A program made the translations under genes and the position numbers. Under the pieces are notes generated by a model that was given only the letters and a program-made list of their open reading frames with translations, did not search any database and was not told the origin of the DNA. A stretch of 64,000 nt of DNA from Adineta ricciae (lineage: Eukaryota; Rotifera; Eurotatoria; Adinetida; Adinetidae): assembly GCA_905250025.1 (NCBI GenBank), contig CAJNOJ010000366.1, positions 4,831 to 68,830 on the forward strand. The letters run 5' to 3'. The first letter of the stretch is position 1, and each line of letters begins with the position of its first letter. Positions 1 through 12,448 of this stretch are shown one piece after another.

Positions 1-924
1 AAAAACATCTACAGCGGACGTATTTGCTATTAAGCTAACCGTTCCATTCTTTTTGCAACACAGGACTCGCAGAAAGATGTTAAAGAGTTTTGGAAGACAG
101 GGATTTTCCGCCCGCTAATCCTTATCCCGTAGATCATTACGGAGTCTAACGGGACTTATTGTTGCCACCTGCCTTTTGGCACGTATGTAGCCTATAACCC
201 GTCCGTCATGGATTTGTTACTATACTTGACCGTAATTCACTGTTTTCTGTAAAGACGTGCATCTAAAAAATGAAGAGTGAGAGCTTGTTAGGAAAAATCC
301 AAATAAACTGTGTGTCATTGTCTCACAGACAGATCCGTTCTCAACTTCGTTACACTGACGCGCGTAAATCGCGTCACAGATCGTGATCGGTTAATGGAAG
401 CGCAGTAAGAAGCATCACATATTTGTAACTGATGAAGCAAAAAGTTCTTAAAAAGCAGCGGACATCACTATTGGCAATCATATGTTATTTTCAACAGCAT
501 AAGTTTAAATAAATAGGAATGCAGACTGCAAAATAAATTGACCAGTATATATGCTTAAAGTTTCTCCAGGTGGATCGTGTTTCACATTTTTTAACCCCGT
601 TAGGGATTGCGCTGAAAGCTTTCTAATATGCACCAATTGTCTTCAATTTTTTGATCAGAAAAGGGGCTTTAAAAAAGCAAGACACACGCATATTTTCGAC
701 CACCGTGAAATTTTCTATCGAATGGTGTGTGAAAGTTGAAAAAAAATTACTTTCATTTTGCTGTGCGTGCACCTTGCATATCAACTTGAATACCACAGAC
801 AGTCATGCTTCTTCATTTATTTTTACTTATCATCTATTTAGTTATTGCCTAACTCAGGCAAAGTCAATACTGTACGTACGAATGCAGTGAACTTGTATGC
901 TTTGTAATCCGTGTCTCTATTTAG
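1..924. other. Sequence upstream of the ABCC exon, no gene seen
   Basis: I see no convincing exon here. The missing 5' exons expected for the ABCC transporter that begins at 925 are not recognisable. A stretch of about 55 bp near 572-628 recurs in inverted orientation at about 59530-59585 (shared core includes CCCGTTAGGGATTGCGCTGA), so part of this region is repetitive DNA. Short open frames at 551-890 overlap this repeat and do not resemble proteins. Confidence 0.5.
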
Positions 925-3705
925 GCGATTCTCTACTCGTACTTGTTGAATAGTGCCCAAATAGCTGATATTTTTACGGCACTTGCATATTATAATCAAA
1001 TACGACTACCACTTGCTAATTTTCTACCAAAGGCTATTGAGAGGCTGAGCGATATTCGTATCGCAGGCAAGCGTTTCGACAAATTTATGCGTCTAGGAAC
1101 GGTACGAAAGCAGGAAACAATCTCTATGGCTCATCCTGATCGCGAAATTCAACACAAAGGAGCAATTTTAATGCGGGATGCATCATTCGCATGGCATGAT
1201 CATAATACATGTCTATCGTCACTCAATATTAATATTAAGCCGGGCACATTAGTAGGTATCACGGGACCTGTTGGTTCTGGTAAATCATCATTTCTCGCAG
1301 CCATTCTCGGTGAGCTGACTCTGATCAATGGTCACGCAAATGTGAATGGCAGCTCGTTCTCGTATGCCTCTCAATCTTCATGGATATTGCCCGACACTCT
1401 TCGTGCTAATATTCTTTTTGGCAAGCCATTTGACGAACGACGTTATTCGAATGTATTACAAGGATGTTGTCTCGACGTTGATTTGAGCTTATTAGGACCG
1501 TGTGGCGATTTGATAATAATTGGCGAGAAAGGTATCAATTTGAGTGGAGGACAAAAAGCGCGTATATCACTAGCTCGTGCTTTATATGTGGATGCGGATA
1601 TTTATCTTCTTGATGACCCACTGGCAGCTGTCGATTCGAGAGTTGCTCAAAAAATCTACGATCAATGCATTGGTTCTGACGGACTTTTGAGCAAGAAAAC
1701 TCGTTTGTTGGTCACACATCAGACGCAATTCTTGATCAATTCACAACAAATAATTTGTCTTTCACATGGCCATATTCAAGCATCAAACCGTTTAAATGAG
1801 TTAAATTTTAAACCTGAATCTGTTAGTCAAGTAGATGATACATCGAATAAAACAGATCCGATATCAGTTAGCATGCTGGATATTAACAAACAATGGACTA
1901 CTGATACTCAATCAATTATTACTGATGAAACGTCAGCAAGTAAGCTTAGTAGCTGGTCTGTATGGTGCAGATTGTTTGCTGGATCCCCTTTGAAATGGTT
2001 TGGTGTCATTCTACTTGTTGCTTTACTCGTGTTTGGCGAAATCATTTATGATGCTGCTAACTTATGGCTCTGTCTGTATCCATCGTATGTGGCTCATCAT
2101 CGTCTATCAGAGTTTCTCCCTATATTTCTTGTCTTAGCATTGGGTACATTAATCGTATCTATACTGCGTTCAAATTATTTCTTTTATCTGATCCTGAATG
2201 GCTCAAACAATCTACATAATAGCATGCTCAACGGCCTGTTGTATACGTCAATGCATTTCTTTGAAAGTAATCCAACCGGACGCATCCTTAATCGAGCGAG
2301 TAAAGATCAACAAGTGACCGATGAATTATTGCCAATAACACTATTCGATGGTTTACAAGCGCTACTGATGACAGTGGGCTTAATGATCACTATTAGCTTC
2401 ATCAATCCATGGATCTTGCTACTACTCATTATATTGATGCCTGCATTTATATTGCTATGTTATTATTACTTGCGAACTAGCCTTCAAATCAAACGACTCG
2501 AAAGCGTAACACGCAGTCCTATTTACACACTATTCGCATCAACACTGAGTGGCTTGACCACCATTCGATCATTCAAAGTTGAAAATGATTTTACACAGTT
2601 ATTTGTGGGCAAAATAAATGCCAATACACGGGCATACATGACTATGCTAGGTGCCTCTCACTGGTTTGCTTCACGACTCGATTTCATGAGTGTACTATTT
2701 CTATTAGTTACTGCCGTTTTGTCGGTCACATTTCGTAAAATATTGATTCCGTCAGGAGTGGCTATAAGCTTAATGTATTGTATGCAGATGACGACATCGT
2801 TTCAGTGGAGTATTCGACAACTGATGGAAGCCGCAAACTGTACGACAAGTGCGGAACGTATCGATGAATATGCACAGTTGCCACCTGAGGAAGATGAAAG
2901 TGACCGTAAACAACTTATAGAAACACCAGAGGATTGGCCAAGTCGTGGAGCAATTGACTATCGAAATTATTCTTTACGTTATCGGCCATATCTTGAACCC
3001 GTACTCAAAAACATAAATGTGTATATTGAGTCCAATAAGAAGATCGGCATCATTGGTCGTACCGGTGTGTATAAAACTCACAATTAAAATTTTTTATTCA
3101 TGATTTTCTATTGGTCTCCATATATAGGCGCCGGAAAATCATCCTTCCTGCAAAGTCTTTTTCGACTTGTTAATCGATCATGTGTCAATGGCGAAATTCT
3201 TATTGATGATATTGACATAAGTCGTGTTGCACTAAGCCATCTTCGTTCCAAACTTTCTGTGATTCCACAACAGCCTGTATTGTTTTCAGGTACTCTTCGA
3301 TACAATCTCGATCCATGCAGTCAGTATTCTGATGAACAATGTTGGATGTCACTCGAAGCTGTTCAACTTAAACCGATGGTATCGAATCATCCGGCCGGCC
3401 TCGGATTATCCATTGCTGTAGGAGGTACAAACCTTAGTGCAGGCCAGTGTCAATTGATCTGTGTCGCTAGAGCTATTCTCAAGCAGAGCAGAATTTTGTT
3501 GGTCGACGAGGCAACAGCCAATGTTGATTTAAGAACAGAGGCACTACTTCAAGCAGCGATCGCTAACCAATTACAAGATCGAACTATTTTAACAATTGCC
3601 CATCGACTCCATACAGTACTTAAGAGTGATTATCTTATCGTGTTGGACAAAGGCACAATAGTTAGGATCGGTGTGCCGGACGATATTTTGCCTTACTACC
3701 AGTAA
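925..3705 (+). CDS. ABCC-type (MRP4-like) ABC transporter, 3' part of gene, two exons
   Basis: This is the C-terminal three quarters of a full ABC exporter of the MRP/ABCC family, which moves organic anions and conjugates across membranes using ATP. Exon A starts at a splice acceptor (AG at 923-924) and reads YSYLLNSAQIAD, the end of transmembrane domain 1. Nucleotide-binding domain 1 follows, with Walker A GPVGSGKSS, Q-loop ASQSSW, signature LSGGQ, Walker B YLLDDP and H-loop THQ. Transmembrane domain 2 lies at about 1960-2830. A 63-bp GT-AG intron (3065-3127) splits Walker A of NBD2; splicing gives GRTGAGKSS in frame. NBD2 has the degenerate signature LSAGQ, Walker B ILLVDEA and AHR. The stop is TAA at 3703. 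Upstream exons coding for most of TMD1 are absent, so the gene is 5'-truncated or its exons lie outside the window. Family call is firm; the exact MRP subtype is inferred. Confidence 0.88.
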
Positions 3706-4480
3706 TCTCATAATTATACGCTCATTATTCGCTTCAGTTTAAAAAATAAAAATTTCAGAATCAATTTATCAAGTAATGAGGGGGTCTGTGTATGAGTGTA
3801 AAAATGTAGCTACACCACTCATTCCATAGGTCCACAAGAAATTAAAGTTATCCTGGTGTAAGTTTTCTATCATTTAGCTGCCTTTTGAAGTATTGAGACT
3901 TCTTTACCCTTACACCCTTTGGTAACTTAAATTTGTTACGCTTGTCATGCGTTCTAATCTCTATAGTATTTCAATTTCCTTAGCTCCCTTAACTCCCTTT
4001 AATCTTATATCCTTTAAATTTTTCCATTTTCTTCCATTTGATCTGGAACGAAAAAAATTACATATTGTTAAATAAATTTATAGATTGAGTGATTTAATGT
4101 ACTGAAGTATACAATCTTGCTCTTCCCAACAACATGTATCATAAAGAATGCAGCATGACAACTAAATAAAAAATTCATTGTCAACAAGAGAAAACAGGAT
4201 ATCACATACAGGCTGCCTCATTTCTTCACTATTGACATCATATTTTATACTTCCTTTTTTACTCATTTTCGACCATAAACGTTTCTCTTCGAATCAGTGT
4301 GCTTCTCCTCCTCTTATTTTAACATATCTACTACTCTTGGTCATCAATCCCAGTTCATCCGCCATCTAATCTACTAGAAAAACCTCGCCACCGCGGAAAA
4401 ATCTCAATCGCGTTTTCTATACACATTACAGATAATTAAACATATTCATTTTTCTTCTTTCGTTCTATATTCGCCCATTT
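3706..4480. other. Intergenic, AT-rich
   Basis: This is the 3' flank of the ABCC gene. It contains AT-rich sequence including AATAAA-like hexamers near 3746 that could serve as a polyadenylation signal. The small open frame at 4178-4369 has no recognisable content. Nothing else is seen. Confidence 0.4.
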
Positions 4481-4499
4481 TGTCCAACTAAATGGCACT

Positions 4500-6180
4500 A
4501 AGGCCTCTTTTTCATTTATCAGGTTTCAATCAAAAGTAAATCATGCTCGACGATCACTCGTCCTTCGGAAGAAACGTGGAGTACTAGCTTACCCACAATG
4601 CCTGCGAGGAAGCAATCGTGCTTTATCTGACTCAACAATTGACGATGTGGTCAAATTCTATCGTGAAGTTGGTATCAGTCGGACCTCATTCAATTCCAAA
4701 GGCACAATTAAAATCAATGAAGAATCAGTAGCAGTTCGATTTCTAGAAATGACTGTCTTGGATGCGTACCAAATATTCAACGAACGTCATCCTGGAGCTG
4801 TGTCAAGATCTACCTTCAATGCTCTACGGGCACGAGAGGTAAAAACTGCAACGCCGTATGATATATACATTTGTATTATTCACGAGAACATGGATTTTCT
4901 AATAAAAGTTTGTGATATGGGTACTTTTGTTGGTTTAGACTTGTAATGATTTCATTACAGGCTTGGAATGACCACTACAGAAAGCACTCTGGCGTAATTT
5001 CCACATTAGCAAGCAAAAAGATCAATATGAAGGATCTGATCAATCAAATAGTTTGCACTGATTCGAATGAAAAGTGCTTTAATGGTCAATGCCGTGATTG
5101 TTCGAATAAGAACATCATCGATGTTCCCACTGGTGACAGTATGATGGGTTTGGATGATGAATGCTCATGGACTCTGTGGAAAAAGGTCAACAATAAGTTC
5201 GATCTTCAACAAATGCATGGCTCAGTAGATCCTCTGCCAACTGAAATCGAAGAAAGATGGTCTTTATTCTTGCTACATACGCATATTAAACTATGCATTG
5301 ACACATCAGCGCGAAATTCAGCAAGGATTTTTTAGCCAACATCAAGTCACTTTATTTACAATACATCTTACCATCGGTAATGAACAGCGAAATTTAGCAA
5401 TCATCAGCAACTACGTATATGGAACATACAACAGCATTTGTGCACTGTGCACAAAAAATTCTCGGTGAATTTATCAAGAAAACTTTCCATTAATAAAAAA
5501 AGGTGAATTATGTGAGGTAAATCTTATTCTTGTTTAAATCTGTGTGTTACGTTATCCCTTCTCTTTCGTTTAGTGATGAAGCATCTGCCAATTTTAAAAA
5601 TAATTTCAGCATATTCAACCTGACTCATCACAAAACCAATTTTGGTTTATATGCTTGTTGGACATTTATCGCTACTGCACACGGCAAAAGTGCTGGTAAC
5701 GGAGTTGGTGCTGTATTGAAATCCACCGTCAGGCATGCTACACTTTCCAAGAACATTCTCATGTCAAATGCGAACGACTTCTTCGAATTTTCACAAAGAC
5801 AACAACTTGAAACAGCAAGGAGATCTAACAAAGATACTCCTGGTGTTCGTGTCTTCTATCTAGAATCGGATGAAGTAGAAGAGGTTAAGAAGAACTGTTT
5901 GAAAATTAGAAGCGAAAAACTTCGATTAGCAGGTAAGAAAGAGTTTCAGCTCTATTCTCGTATGTCTATATTGATTTAGGTACAATACAAGGCATTCGTA
6001 GTACACATGAATTCAAACCCATTAGCCGTTCAACGATTCAGTATAGTGTGACGTCTCGATCAACGCAGACAAAGACGTTTACGTTCCAATATAACTCCTT
6101 TTATTTTTCATTTATCAATCAACGTTTTTACAATCAGTCTTGACCTTGATACTTAGCATTCAGAAAGATTCGACAGCTCT
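4500..6180 (+). pseudogene. Transposase-like gene copy 1, decayed
   Basis: Pieces of one protein lie in order across several frames. They are DDVVKFYREVGISRT and VLDAYQIFNERHPGAVSRST (4647-4907), a probable intron 4908-4960, then AWNDHYRKHSGV through NGQCRDCSNK (4961-5290). A frameshift precedes NEQRNLAIIS. A further intron follows, then DEASANFKNNFSIFNLTHHK and FIATAHGKSAGNGVGAVLKS (5570-5950), and a last exon after AG at about 5979. The pattern (FYxxDxISR, SDGxxxxxK...HH, A.HGK.A.DGxG) matches, as I recall it, a transposase-like family widespread in cnidarian and arthropod genomes (cc8K15.2-like hypothetical proteins). The frameshift and degenerate joins indicate a dead copy. A second copy lies at 13700-15165, and the shared 3' flanks run to 6688 and 15680. 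Confidence 0.6.
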
Positions 6181-6239
6181 CTTGCTCATTATACTCGATT
6201 TCTTTCGTATAAGGGTTGATCAATCCGGATGAATTCTGG

Positions 6240-6690
6240 CATGAAATTTAATGTTATCCACTTTTCATAGCTCCACCAAGAAAAGAAAGGAAAATTTCTT
6301 CGAATTAATTCAATACGATTTGTACTGACAAAATATGATTGTTGTTATATTCACAGAAAATGGCTCAGAACTTATGGTTGCCAATACGACTGGTCTAGTT
6401 ATCATCAGAAAAAAATTCTGTGGACTTATTTGATATTCATGAATACCAAAAAACTCCGAAAAAAAGAGCTCTTGATAGAGTTCTAGGCGTTTTTCTATCG
6501 TTTTTTCTCTATATAAAAATATACCGTACTTGTGCCTAAAAAACGCTAAAAAACTCGAGGGTTTTCGCAGATAGGACCCAATTTTTTTTCATCAAAAGTG
6601 TTTTTTTATGCATACCGGCTTATTGAAGCGAAAAAGGTCGAAAGAAAAATCTTTCCAAAAAACTGGACGGGTCCTCATGGATTCACCCAT
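6240..6690 (+). repeat. 3' flank of transposase-like element copy 1
   Basis: This stretch is about 85-90% alike to 15240-15681 downstream of copy 2, and the reverse complement of its first part also occurs at 12770-13060. It contains an A-rich stretch with AGAGCTCTTGATAGAGTTCT, and both copies end at a similar ATTCACCC. I read it as the terminal region of the element carrying the transposase-like gene. Copy 1 has no matching inverted left end before it. Confidence 0.6.
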
Positions 6691-6796
6691 ATATAACTGA
6701 ATATGTTTTATATTGCTTTTTATGGTTGAATTTGATTGAATTTAATTATTTTTAAATGAATTAATCAACTAAAACTAATTTGAATATTTACGTATA

Positions 6797-8323
6797 TTAA
6801 AAGACATCTTCATACTTCAAACGAAAAACCAAACAAAATACAAATAGTAGGAAAAGTAAAAAAAACACACACAACTTTTTCTTCAATAGATTCCATATTG
6901 GCAGTTCATTTTTCATAGCATTGTCTGATAATAAGGATGTTCGTTCCGGAACAGCTTCTTTCTTCGACAAAATATTGACCTGTGCTCTTTCTGCTTGTTC
7001 AATCCAATTAATCTTTCGAATATATATATAAAATACAATATTCGTCACGATTAAACTCGAGATTATAGCAAACCAATAACCAGCCATATTTAAATGTAAA
7101 ACAAATATAAAAAGAACTCCCATCGGGATACCCACGAAAAAGTACGATGAAAATGAAACTATAGCATCAAAATATTGTCTTCCACAGGCACGCAATATAC
7201 TTGCTTGCGATAAATGATAGAAATCAAATGCACAGAAAATAATTACAATTAGTAATAAATAACGAGTTGAACTACGAGCTGATTCAGGTGTGTGAAATAC
7301 ATATGGAATCCAGTAGATAACAAGTAAACTACATAGAATTGTTAAACTAATTGGAATCCAAACAATGATATAAATCGTATTTTTAACTTGTATAGCATTT
7401 TCATATGAATTAGCCCCAAGACATCGTCCCAAAACAATAGTTGCACTAACAGCAAATGCGAGTGTAATAAGAAAAATACAAAAATCAACATGAAAAACAA
7501 CATTTTGTGATGTTATAGCATCTTTATTGAATACAGTTGCCAATAGGATAGCACCACCATAGACAAGAGTCTGAAGAAAACTTATGATTACTCCGGGAAC
7601 ACCTAATCTCATATATGTTGACCAATCTTGCAAACAGTCCCGTCTCCATGATTGCCATGTTTCTTTTGATAAAGATGTTAGTCGAAGATAGATAATGCAT
7701 GATAAACCTATTGTCAAATAAGCAAAAGCGAAAGCGATTGGTGGTGCTGCAACGCCAAACTTGAATACAAATAATAATAAACAATGAGCTACAACATTAA
7801 CAACATTTCCAATACTATTTATGGCTAATAATGGCCACGTAACACCATGATTGATAACAAATTTTTGCATAAGTATTGAAAATGCTTCGAATGGAACCAT
7901 AATTATTGAAAATAACAAATATCGATTAATCAATTGAATTGATTGTTGATCTTTTCCGATAAATCGTGTAAAATATTGAATGTTGACAAGAAATATCCAG
8001 GCAAACATAACAGCAAAAGCTCCAAGTAAAAAAGCTCGTTGAATTATAATATCCATTTGCCGTTTGTTTCCGCCATAAGCTTGACTTAATAGCGTATCAC
8101 AAGCATATGTTAATCCAAAATGACAAGAATATGCAAATAATAAATAGAGAATTCGTCCTAATGCACATGCATTAAATTCCTGTTGACCAATCCATCCCAT
8201 GAAAACATTCGAAATGGCTGGTAGCAATAATAGTTCGAGAACATAACTAAATATATATGGAAAACATAGACGAAGTATTTGTTTCGTGTCCGATCGAAAT
8301 TTAGGATTTGAAATTGTTTTCAT
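6797..8323 (-). CDS. MATE family multidrug and toxic compound extrusion transporter
   Basis: A complete single-exon protein of 508 aa. It has about 12 hydrophobic segments in two homologous halves, joined by a loop near residue 230, plus an extra hydrophobic helix near residues 484-502. The extra helix is typical of eukaryotic SLC47-type MATEs. Family motifs include LLSQAYGGNKR in the first half and ILRACGRQYFDA in the second. The ATG (complement of 8321-8323) is followed by a short soluble start, MKTISNPKFRSDTKQILRL, before the first membrane helix. MATE proteins exchange protons or sodium for organic cations at the plasma or vacuolar membrane. The frame is intact with no intron and the gene stands alone between mobile elements. 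Family assignment is firm; the substrate cannot be told. Confidence 0.9.
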   Translation of the reverse strand: MKTISNPKFRSDTKQILRLCFPYIFSYVLELLLLPAISNVFMGWIGQQEFNACALGRILYLLFAYSCHFGLTYACDTLLSQAYGGNKRQMDIIIQRAFLLGAFAVMFAWIFLVNIQYFTRFIGKDQQSIQLINRYLLFSIIMVPFEAFSILMQKFVINHGVTWPLLAINSIGNVVNVVAHCLLLFVFKFGVAAPPIAFAFAYLTIGLSCIIYLRLTSLSKETWQSWRRDCLQDWSTYMRLGVPGVIISFLQTLVYGGAILLATVFNKDAITSQNVVFHVDFCIFLITLAFAVSATIVLGRCLGANSYENAIQVKNTIYIIVWIPISLTILCSLLVIYWIPYVFHTPESARSSTRYLLLIVIIFCAFDFYHLSQASILRACGRQYFDAIVSFSSYFFVGIPMGVLFIFVLHLNMAGYWFAIISSLIVTNIVFYIYIRKINWIEQAERAQVNILSKKEAVPERTSLLSDNAMKNELPIWNLLKKKLCVFFLLFLLFVFCLVFRLKYEDVF

Positions 8324-8524
8324 TGCTTGATTTGTTTTTATTTCCTTTTATACAAAAAACTGCACGGATTATTCTATCTGAAAATAAAAATATTATATTA
8401 TTGGTTTCGACAATATTTTACTATCAAACATATATTCATAGAAATATAAATATAGGACACACGATAAACGACTTTAATATGATAGTAACGTATTGGCAGG
8501 CCAGGGGGGGAGGGCAACTGCCCA

Positions 8525-8727
8525 CCCCAGGTTATTATGATACGGTCGGTTCCGGCCAGTTAGGTTCATTTTCCGACCATTTCCTTGCCGCCGGATTCCA
8601 GCTGGAAACGGTCAGGAACTGATCGGATATTTCCTGTGAAATTCCGACCGGAATCGAGAAGAGCTGTACTGGATCCGACTCAAATTTCAAAGGATCCAGT
8701 CGCCGAAATGATCGACCTGGGTACCCC
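8525..8727. mobile_element. GC-rich MITE-like repeat, copy 1
   Basis: Begins near CCCAGGTTATTATGATACGG and ends near GATCGACCTGGGT, giving short inverted ends (CCCAGGT...ACCTGGG). A longer relative lies at 42207-42503. It is far richer in G+C than its surroundings and carries repeated GGTTCCGGCC/CCGGAATC-type words. The two share most of their length, but the second has an extra internal block. There is no coding capacity, so it is probably a non-autonomous DNA element. Confidence 0.6.
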
Positions 8728-10004
8728 CTGAAAAAAACTTTTCAGCTAGAAATTTGAAAAAAAAACGTATGTCAAATGGTTCATCAGTGTGATAGATCCT
8801 TTTGCAGGGTTTATTACTCTACACACAATTTTTTCAGTGCGGTGCTATTCCAGAGGAAGAAATAAACAAAGCAGTATTCTCATCAGAGCAGACATCCGTT
8901 TAATCGAAAATCATCATAACTTATACATTCATGGCCATATGATGCGATATAGCGTTTGCCCGGAAATTGCATCTATTTGGATGTAAGATGAATTACCGAG
9001 AAATCCAAAAACCGTGTTCCAAAACAACTCTTCATAGTCGAAGTGGATATTCTAAACAGCACACACAAAACTTCCAGTGAGGGTGCGGCGAAAGGTGATG
9101 AGGGTTTCTTTTCAGTCATTTTTTTCGTAACAATAACTTCTACTCATGTTTTATTGCTATAGCTATGAGCGTCTGAAGGGATATAATAAATTCGGTCTAC
9201 CTCATGAACTTCGGTAGTTTCCATAAAGTCCGTATAGAGAAATTTCTAAATTTCCAAGTAGAAACTTGCAAATCTACATTTCTCGGAAAACGTTATAACG
9301 CATCAAATCTTAATGGCTGCTATAACTGATACTCAGACAAAAAGAAAAATTTAATCACATGATTTTTAACTGATAGCATGCAAAATAAATAGCTAAATAA
9401 GTGCGCTTATGAAGATATTCTTAATAGAGAATGGTAAAAAAAATGGGTTGTATTTCATTCAATAAAAAGTTTTCTTCACTCACATCTAGATGAACATAGC
9501 GATTGCACCTGTTCTCTTCTTTCTTTCTCCAACACGTGTCCTCCAAATGGCTGCATTTACTTCATTCTGCATCATTATTCCGTTGATTTAAATTTAAATT
9601 AACAAGATATACAATGAATCCTGTCGTGAAGTCGGAACGTGCAACCTTTGCGTGGTATGAGAGAGAAACTTAAAGATACCTTTAAGGTTAATGCGCGTAT
9701 ACGGAAACTATCGGGCAGTAGCGATAGTGGATCGCAATGAAGCAATCTCGGATTGCGCTGAAGAAGGCAATGGTAAGCCACTTCGGTATATCTACTAAGA
9801 AAATCCAATGACAATCAACGACGTTTCAAGTTATGGCGCTTGAAGATGAGATCGCCAGGTTGGAAGGCACCTAAATTCTGGCTGGGGAAGAGCCAAGGTC
9901 ACGTACAACTAGCACTGCGAATAATGACGCTGCTGAATTGAAACCGAAAGGAAGTTCAACGGCTGAGCAATACAGATACAGGCGGAAAGACCAAAGCTTT
10001 TTGA

Positions 10005-10740
10005 AAACGCACAAAATCGGCATATGGAATGTAAGAAGCATGAATTGAGGCAAGCTCGAAATAGTCAAATTAGAAACGGATCGTATCAAAATAGGCACTC
10101 TTGGTATAAGTGAACTCAAATGGGCAGGAAATGGTTATTTCACATCTGGAAGCTACGAAGTCTATTACTCTGGCAGTCAAAACACCTGGATAGACGGAGT
10201 GGCCATCGTATTAAACAGGAAACTCGTAAATTCGGTAACCGGATACTTCCCAAAAAATAGCAGAATAATCTCTATTCGACTCCAAGAACAACCAACAAAT
10301 TTAACAATAATACAAATCTACACACCAGCTACGGAAGCAAATGAATCAACAATCGATAGTTTTTGCATGGATTTACAACAAACACTTGACAACACACCAA
10401 AAAAAGATGCCATCCTGATAACTGGACACTGGATTGCAAAGGTTGGAGAAACGGTGGGACCTGGCATAGTTGGAAAATTTGGTTTGGGAAAACGCAATGA
10501 AGCTGGGGAGAGATTGATTGTTTTCTCTGAAGAAAACCGTATGCTCATCACCAATATATGCTTTCAACAACCAAAACGACGATTACACATGGACAACACC
10601 AAATGGCCAACATCGAAATCAGATCGATTATATTCTCTACAACGGACGATGGAAAGCCTCAATAACATCAATCAAAACACGACCAGGAGCTGACCGCGTC
10701 ACTGATCACGAACTCCTAGTAGCAGATTTTCGAGCCATGC
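10005..10740 (+). pseudogene. LINE AP-type endonuclease domain, copy 1
   Basis: Fragments of an exonuclease-endonuclease-phosphatase domain, the nicking enzyme of the retrotransposon. The pieces GILGISEL-like, NGVAIVLNRKL, LITGHWIAKVGE and the C-terminal RVTDHELLVADF (frame shifted) can be lined up with copy 2. The catalytic D..N motif has become GHWIAK here (DWNAK in copy 2), a stop lies near 10048, and a frameshift near 10590 separates the halves. It is not functional as it stands. Confidence 0.8.
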
Positions 10741-11329
10741 TCAAACAATATTACAAACCAACACTAACAGCAAAGTTCGATCTGCAAAATATTCTGCACA
10801 AGTACAAGATCGAAGAAAAACAGATTCGATGCACTCAATCTGGTCTACAAAGATCTTGAAGAATTATGGCAAGAAATACGTGGCACAGTAAACGACGAAA
10901 TGCAAAGAAATATCCCGGCAGTTCCAAGGAAAAAGAAAAATAACTGGTTATCGTCAAGCACCTTGGCAATCGCAAAAGAAAGACGAGAAGCTAAAGTAAA
11001 TGAGAACAGACAAACTCTCGCAAAACTTAATGCCGACTTTCAACGCGCAGCGAGAATAGACAAGCAAAAACAAATCATCGAAGAATGTGAAAAGTATAAG
11101 AATACAACAAGAAAGGTATGGCAAGGAATCTATTTAAGAAGAGAAAATACCTTCGTGGACAATTTACACCAAGAGATGATATTCTGATCGATCATAGTGA
11201 TACGAATTTAACAAGTGGTGACGAAATTAAAACTGAATGGCAGCGATACATCGAGCAGTTATACAGGAAATGAATTAATGGAACGAGAGATCTTGAACTC
11301 GACGGCTACGAACTGGAACCCAACATCTT

Positions 11330-12237
11330 AGAAAGCGAAGTTAAATTCGCCCTAGAAACATTAGCAAGTGGAAAAGCTCCTGGACATGATGACATTCCGA
11401 TTGAATGTTTCAAATCAATCAAAGAAGGGGCAGTGACAATACTTACAAAACTATGTCAGCAAATATGGAAAACATCAATATTCATTCCCATACCGAAGAG
11501 TGGAAATGCTAAACACTGCTAAAATTACCGTACAATAGCTCTGATCTCACATGCCAGCAAGATCATGTTGAAGACTATACAACGACGATTGGAGCCTTTT
11601 CCGGAACGAGAACTGTCCGTTACGCAAGCAGGATTTAGAAAAGGTCGAGGAACACGCGATCAAATAGCAAATCTACGGTAGTTAATGAAAAAAGCTCGAG
11701 AATACCAAGAAGAGTTTTACCTATGTTTCATCAACTATAGTAAAGCTTTCGATTGTGTAGGTCACGAAAAGCTCTAGCCGGTACTATTGGAAATGGGTGT
11801 GCCAAAGCATTTGATCATTCTCATGAAGAACTTATATACCAACCAACAAGCAACGGTGAAATACAGACTATGGAAATACCAACTAGTTCAACATTGGAAA
11901 AGGTGTACGTCAAGGCTGTATCCTGTCACCATATCTATTCAATTTATACACAGAGCATATAATGAGAAAATCTGAAATATATGAAACAGCAAGTGGTATA
12001 AAAATAGGTGGTCGAAATATTAACAATATACGCTATGCAGATGACACTACAATACTAGCTGAAACAGCCGATGATCTGCAATACCTCATACAAAAGGTGA
12101 AAAAAAGTGCAGCCACTGGAGTAAAACTAAATATGAAAAAGAATTTCGTGATGACAAACGGATCCATTCAAGAACTTTACATCGACAATGATCAAATGGA
12201 AATAATCAAAGAATTCATTTTCTGGGCTCTGTTATAA
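11330..12237 (+). pseudogene. LINE reverse transcriptase domain, copy 1
   Basis: Broken RT domain. In shifting frames one can follow ALETLASGKAPGHD, IFIPIPKSGNAKHC, a stop, QAGFRKGRGTRDQIANLR, YSKAFDCVGHEKL, and then NIRYADDTTILAETADDLQY with the YADD catalytic box intact (11962-12237). At least three stops and several frameshifts interrupt the domain. The same motifs are better preserved in the copy at 21076-22300. Confidence 0.8.
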
Positions 12238-12448
12238 ACATTGATGGTAACTGCAGTAACGAAATACAGAGAAGACTTCTGGTGGGTAGGAATACAATGG
12301 TAAGCATGAATAAACCCATCAAAAACAAGGACACCAGCCTAGCCACCAAAACTAGAATAATCAAAAGGATGATGTTTCCGATAACAACATATCACTGTAA
12401 AAGAAGAGTGGGAGATAATCTACTCTACAAAAGGATTTATTAATATCA

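Larger units (their letters stand above)
8752..12395 (+). mobile_element. RTE-like non-LTR retrotransposon (LINE), copy 1, decayed
   Basis: This stretch aligns with the second copy at 18266-22445 from the 5' region (TTCATCAGTG...GATAGATCC) through the endonuclease and reverse transcriptase. Coding pieces are the endonuclease (about 10005-10740), the linker (10880-11190) and the RT with NNIRYADDTTILAE (about 12020-12065). Many stops and frameshifts break it, for example in SCCAGC-type RT motifs near 11520-11790. It loses similarity at about 12395, before the 3' end, so it is also 3'-truncated. A block of about 110 bp present in copy 2 near 18775-18885 is missing here. Confidence 0.85.

Noticed and set aside
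551..890. Two overlapping small frames upstream of the ABCC gene
   Set aside because: They coincide with a repeat shared with 59530-59585 and do not read as transporter exons.
9599..9814. Minus-strand frame, with a nearly identical one at 19238-19453
   Set aside because: Both lie in the 5' region of the LINE copies on the opposite strand and show no domain; they mirror the repeat.
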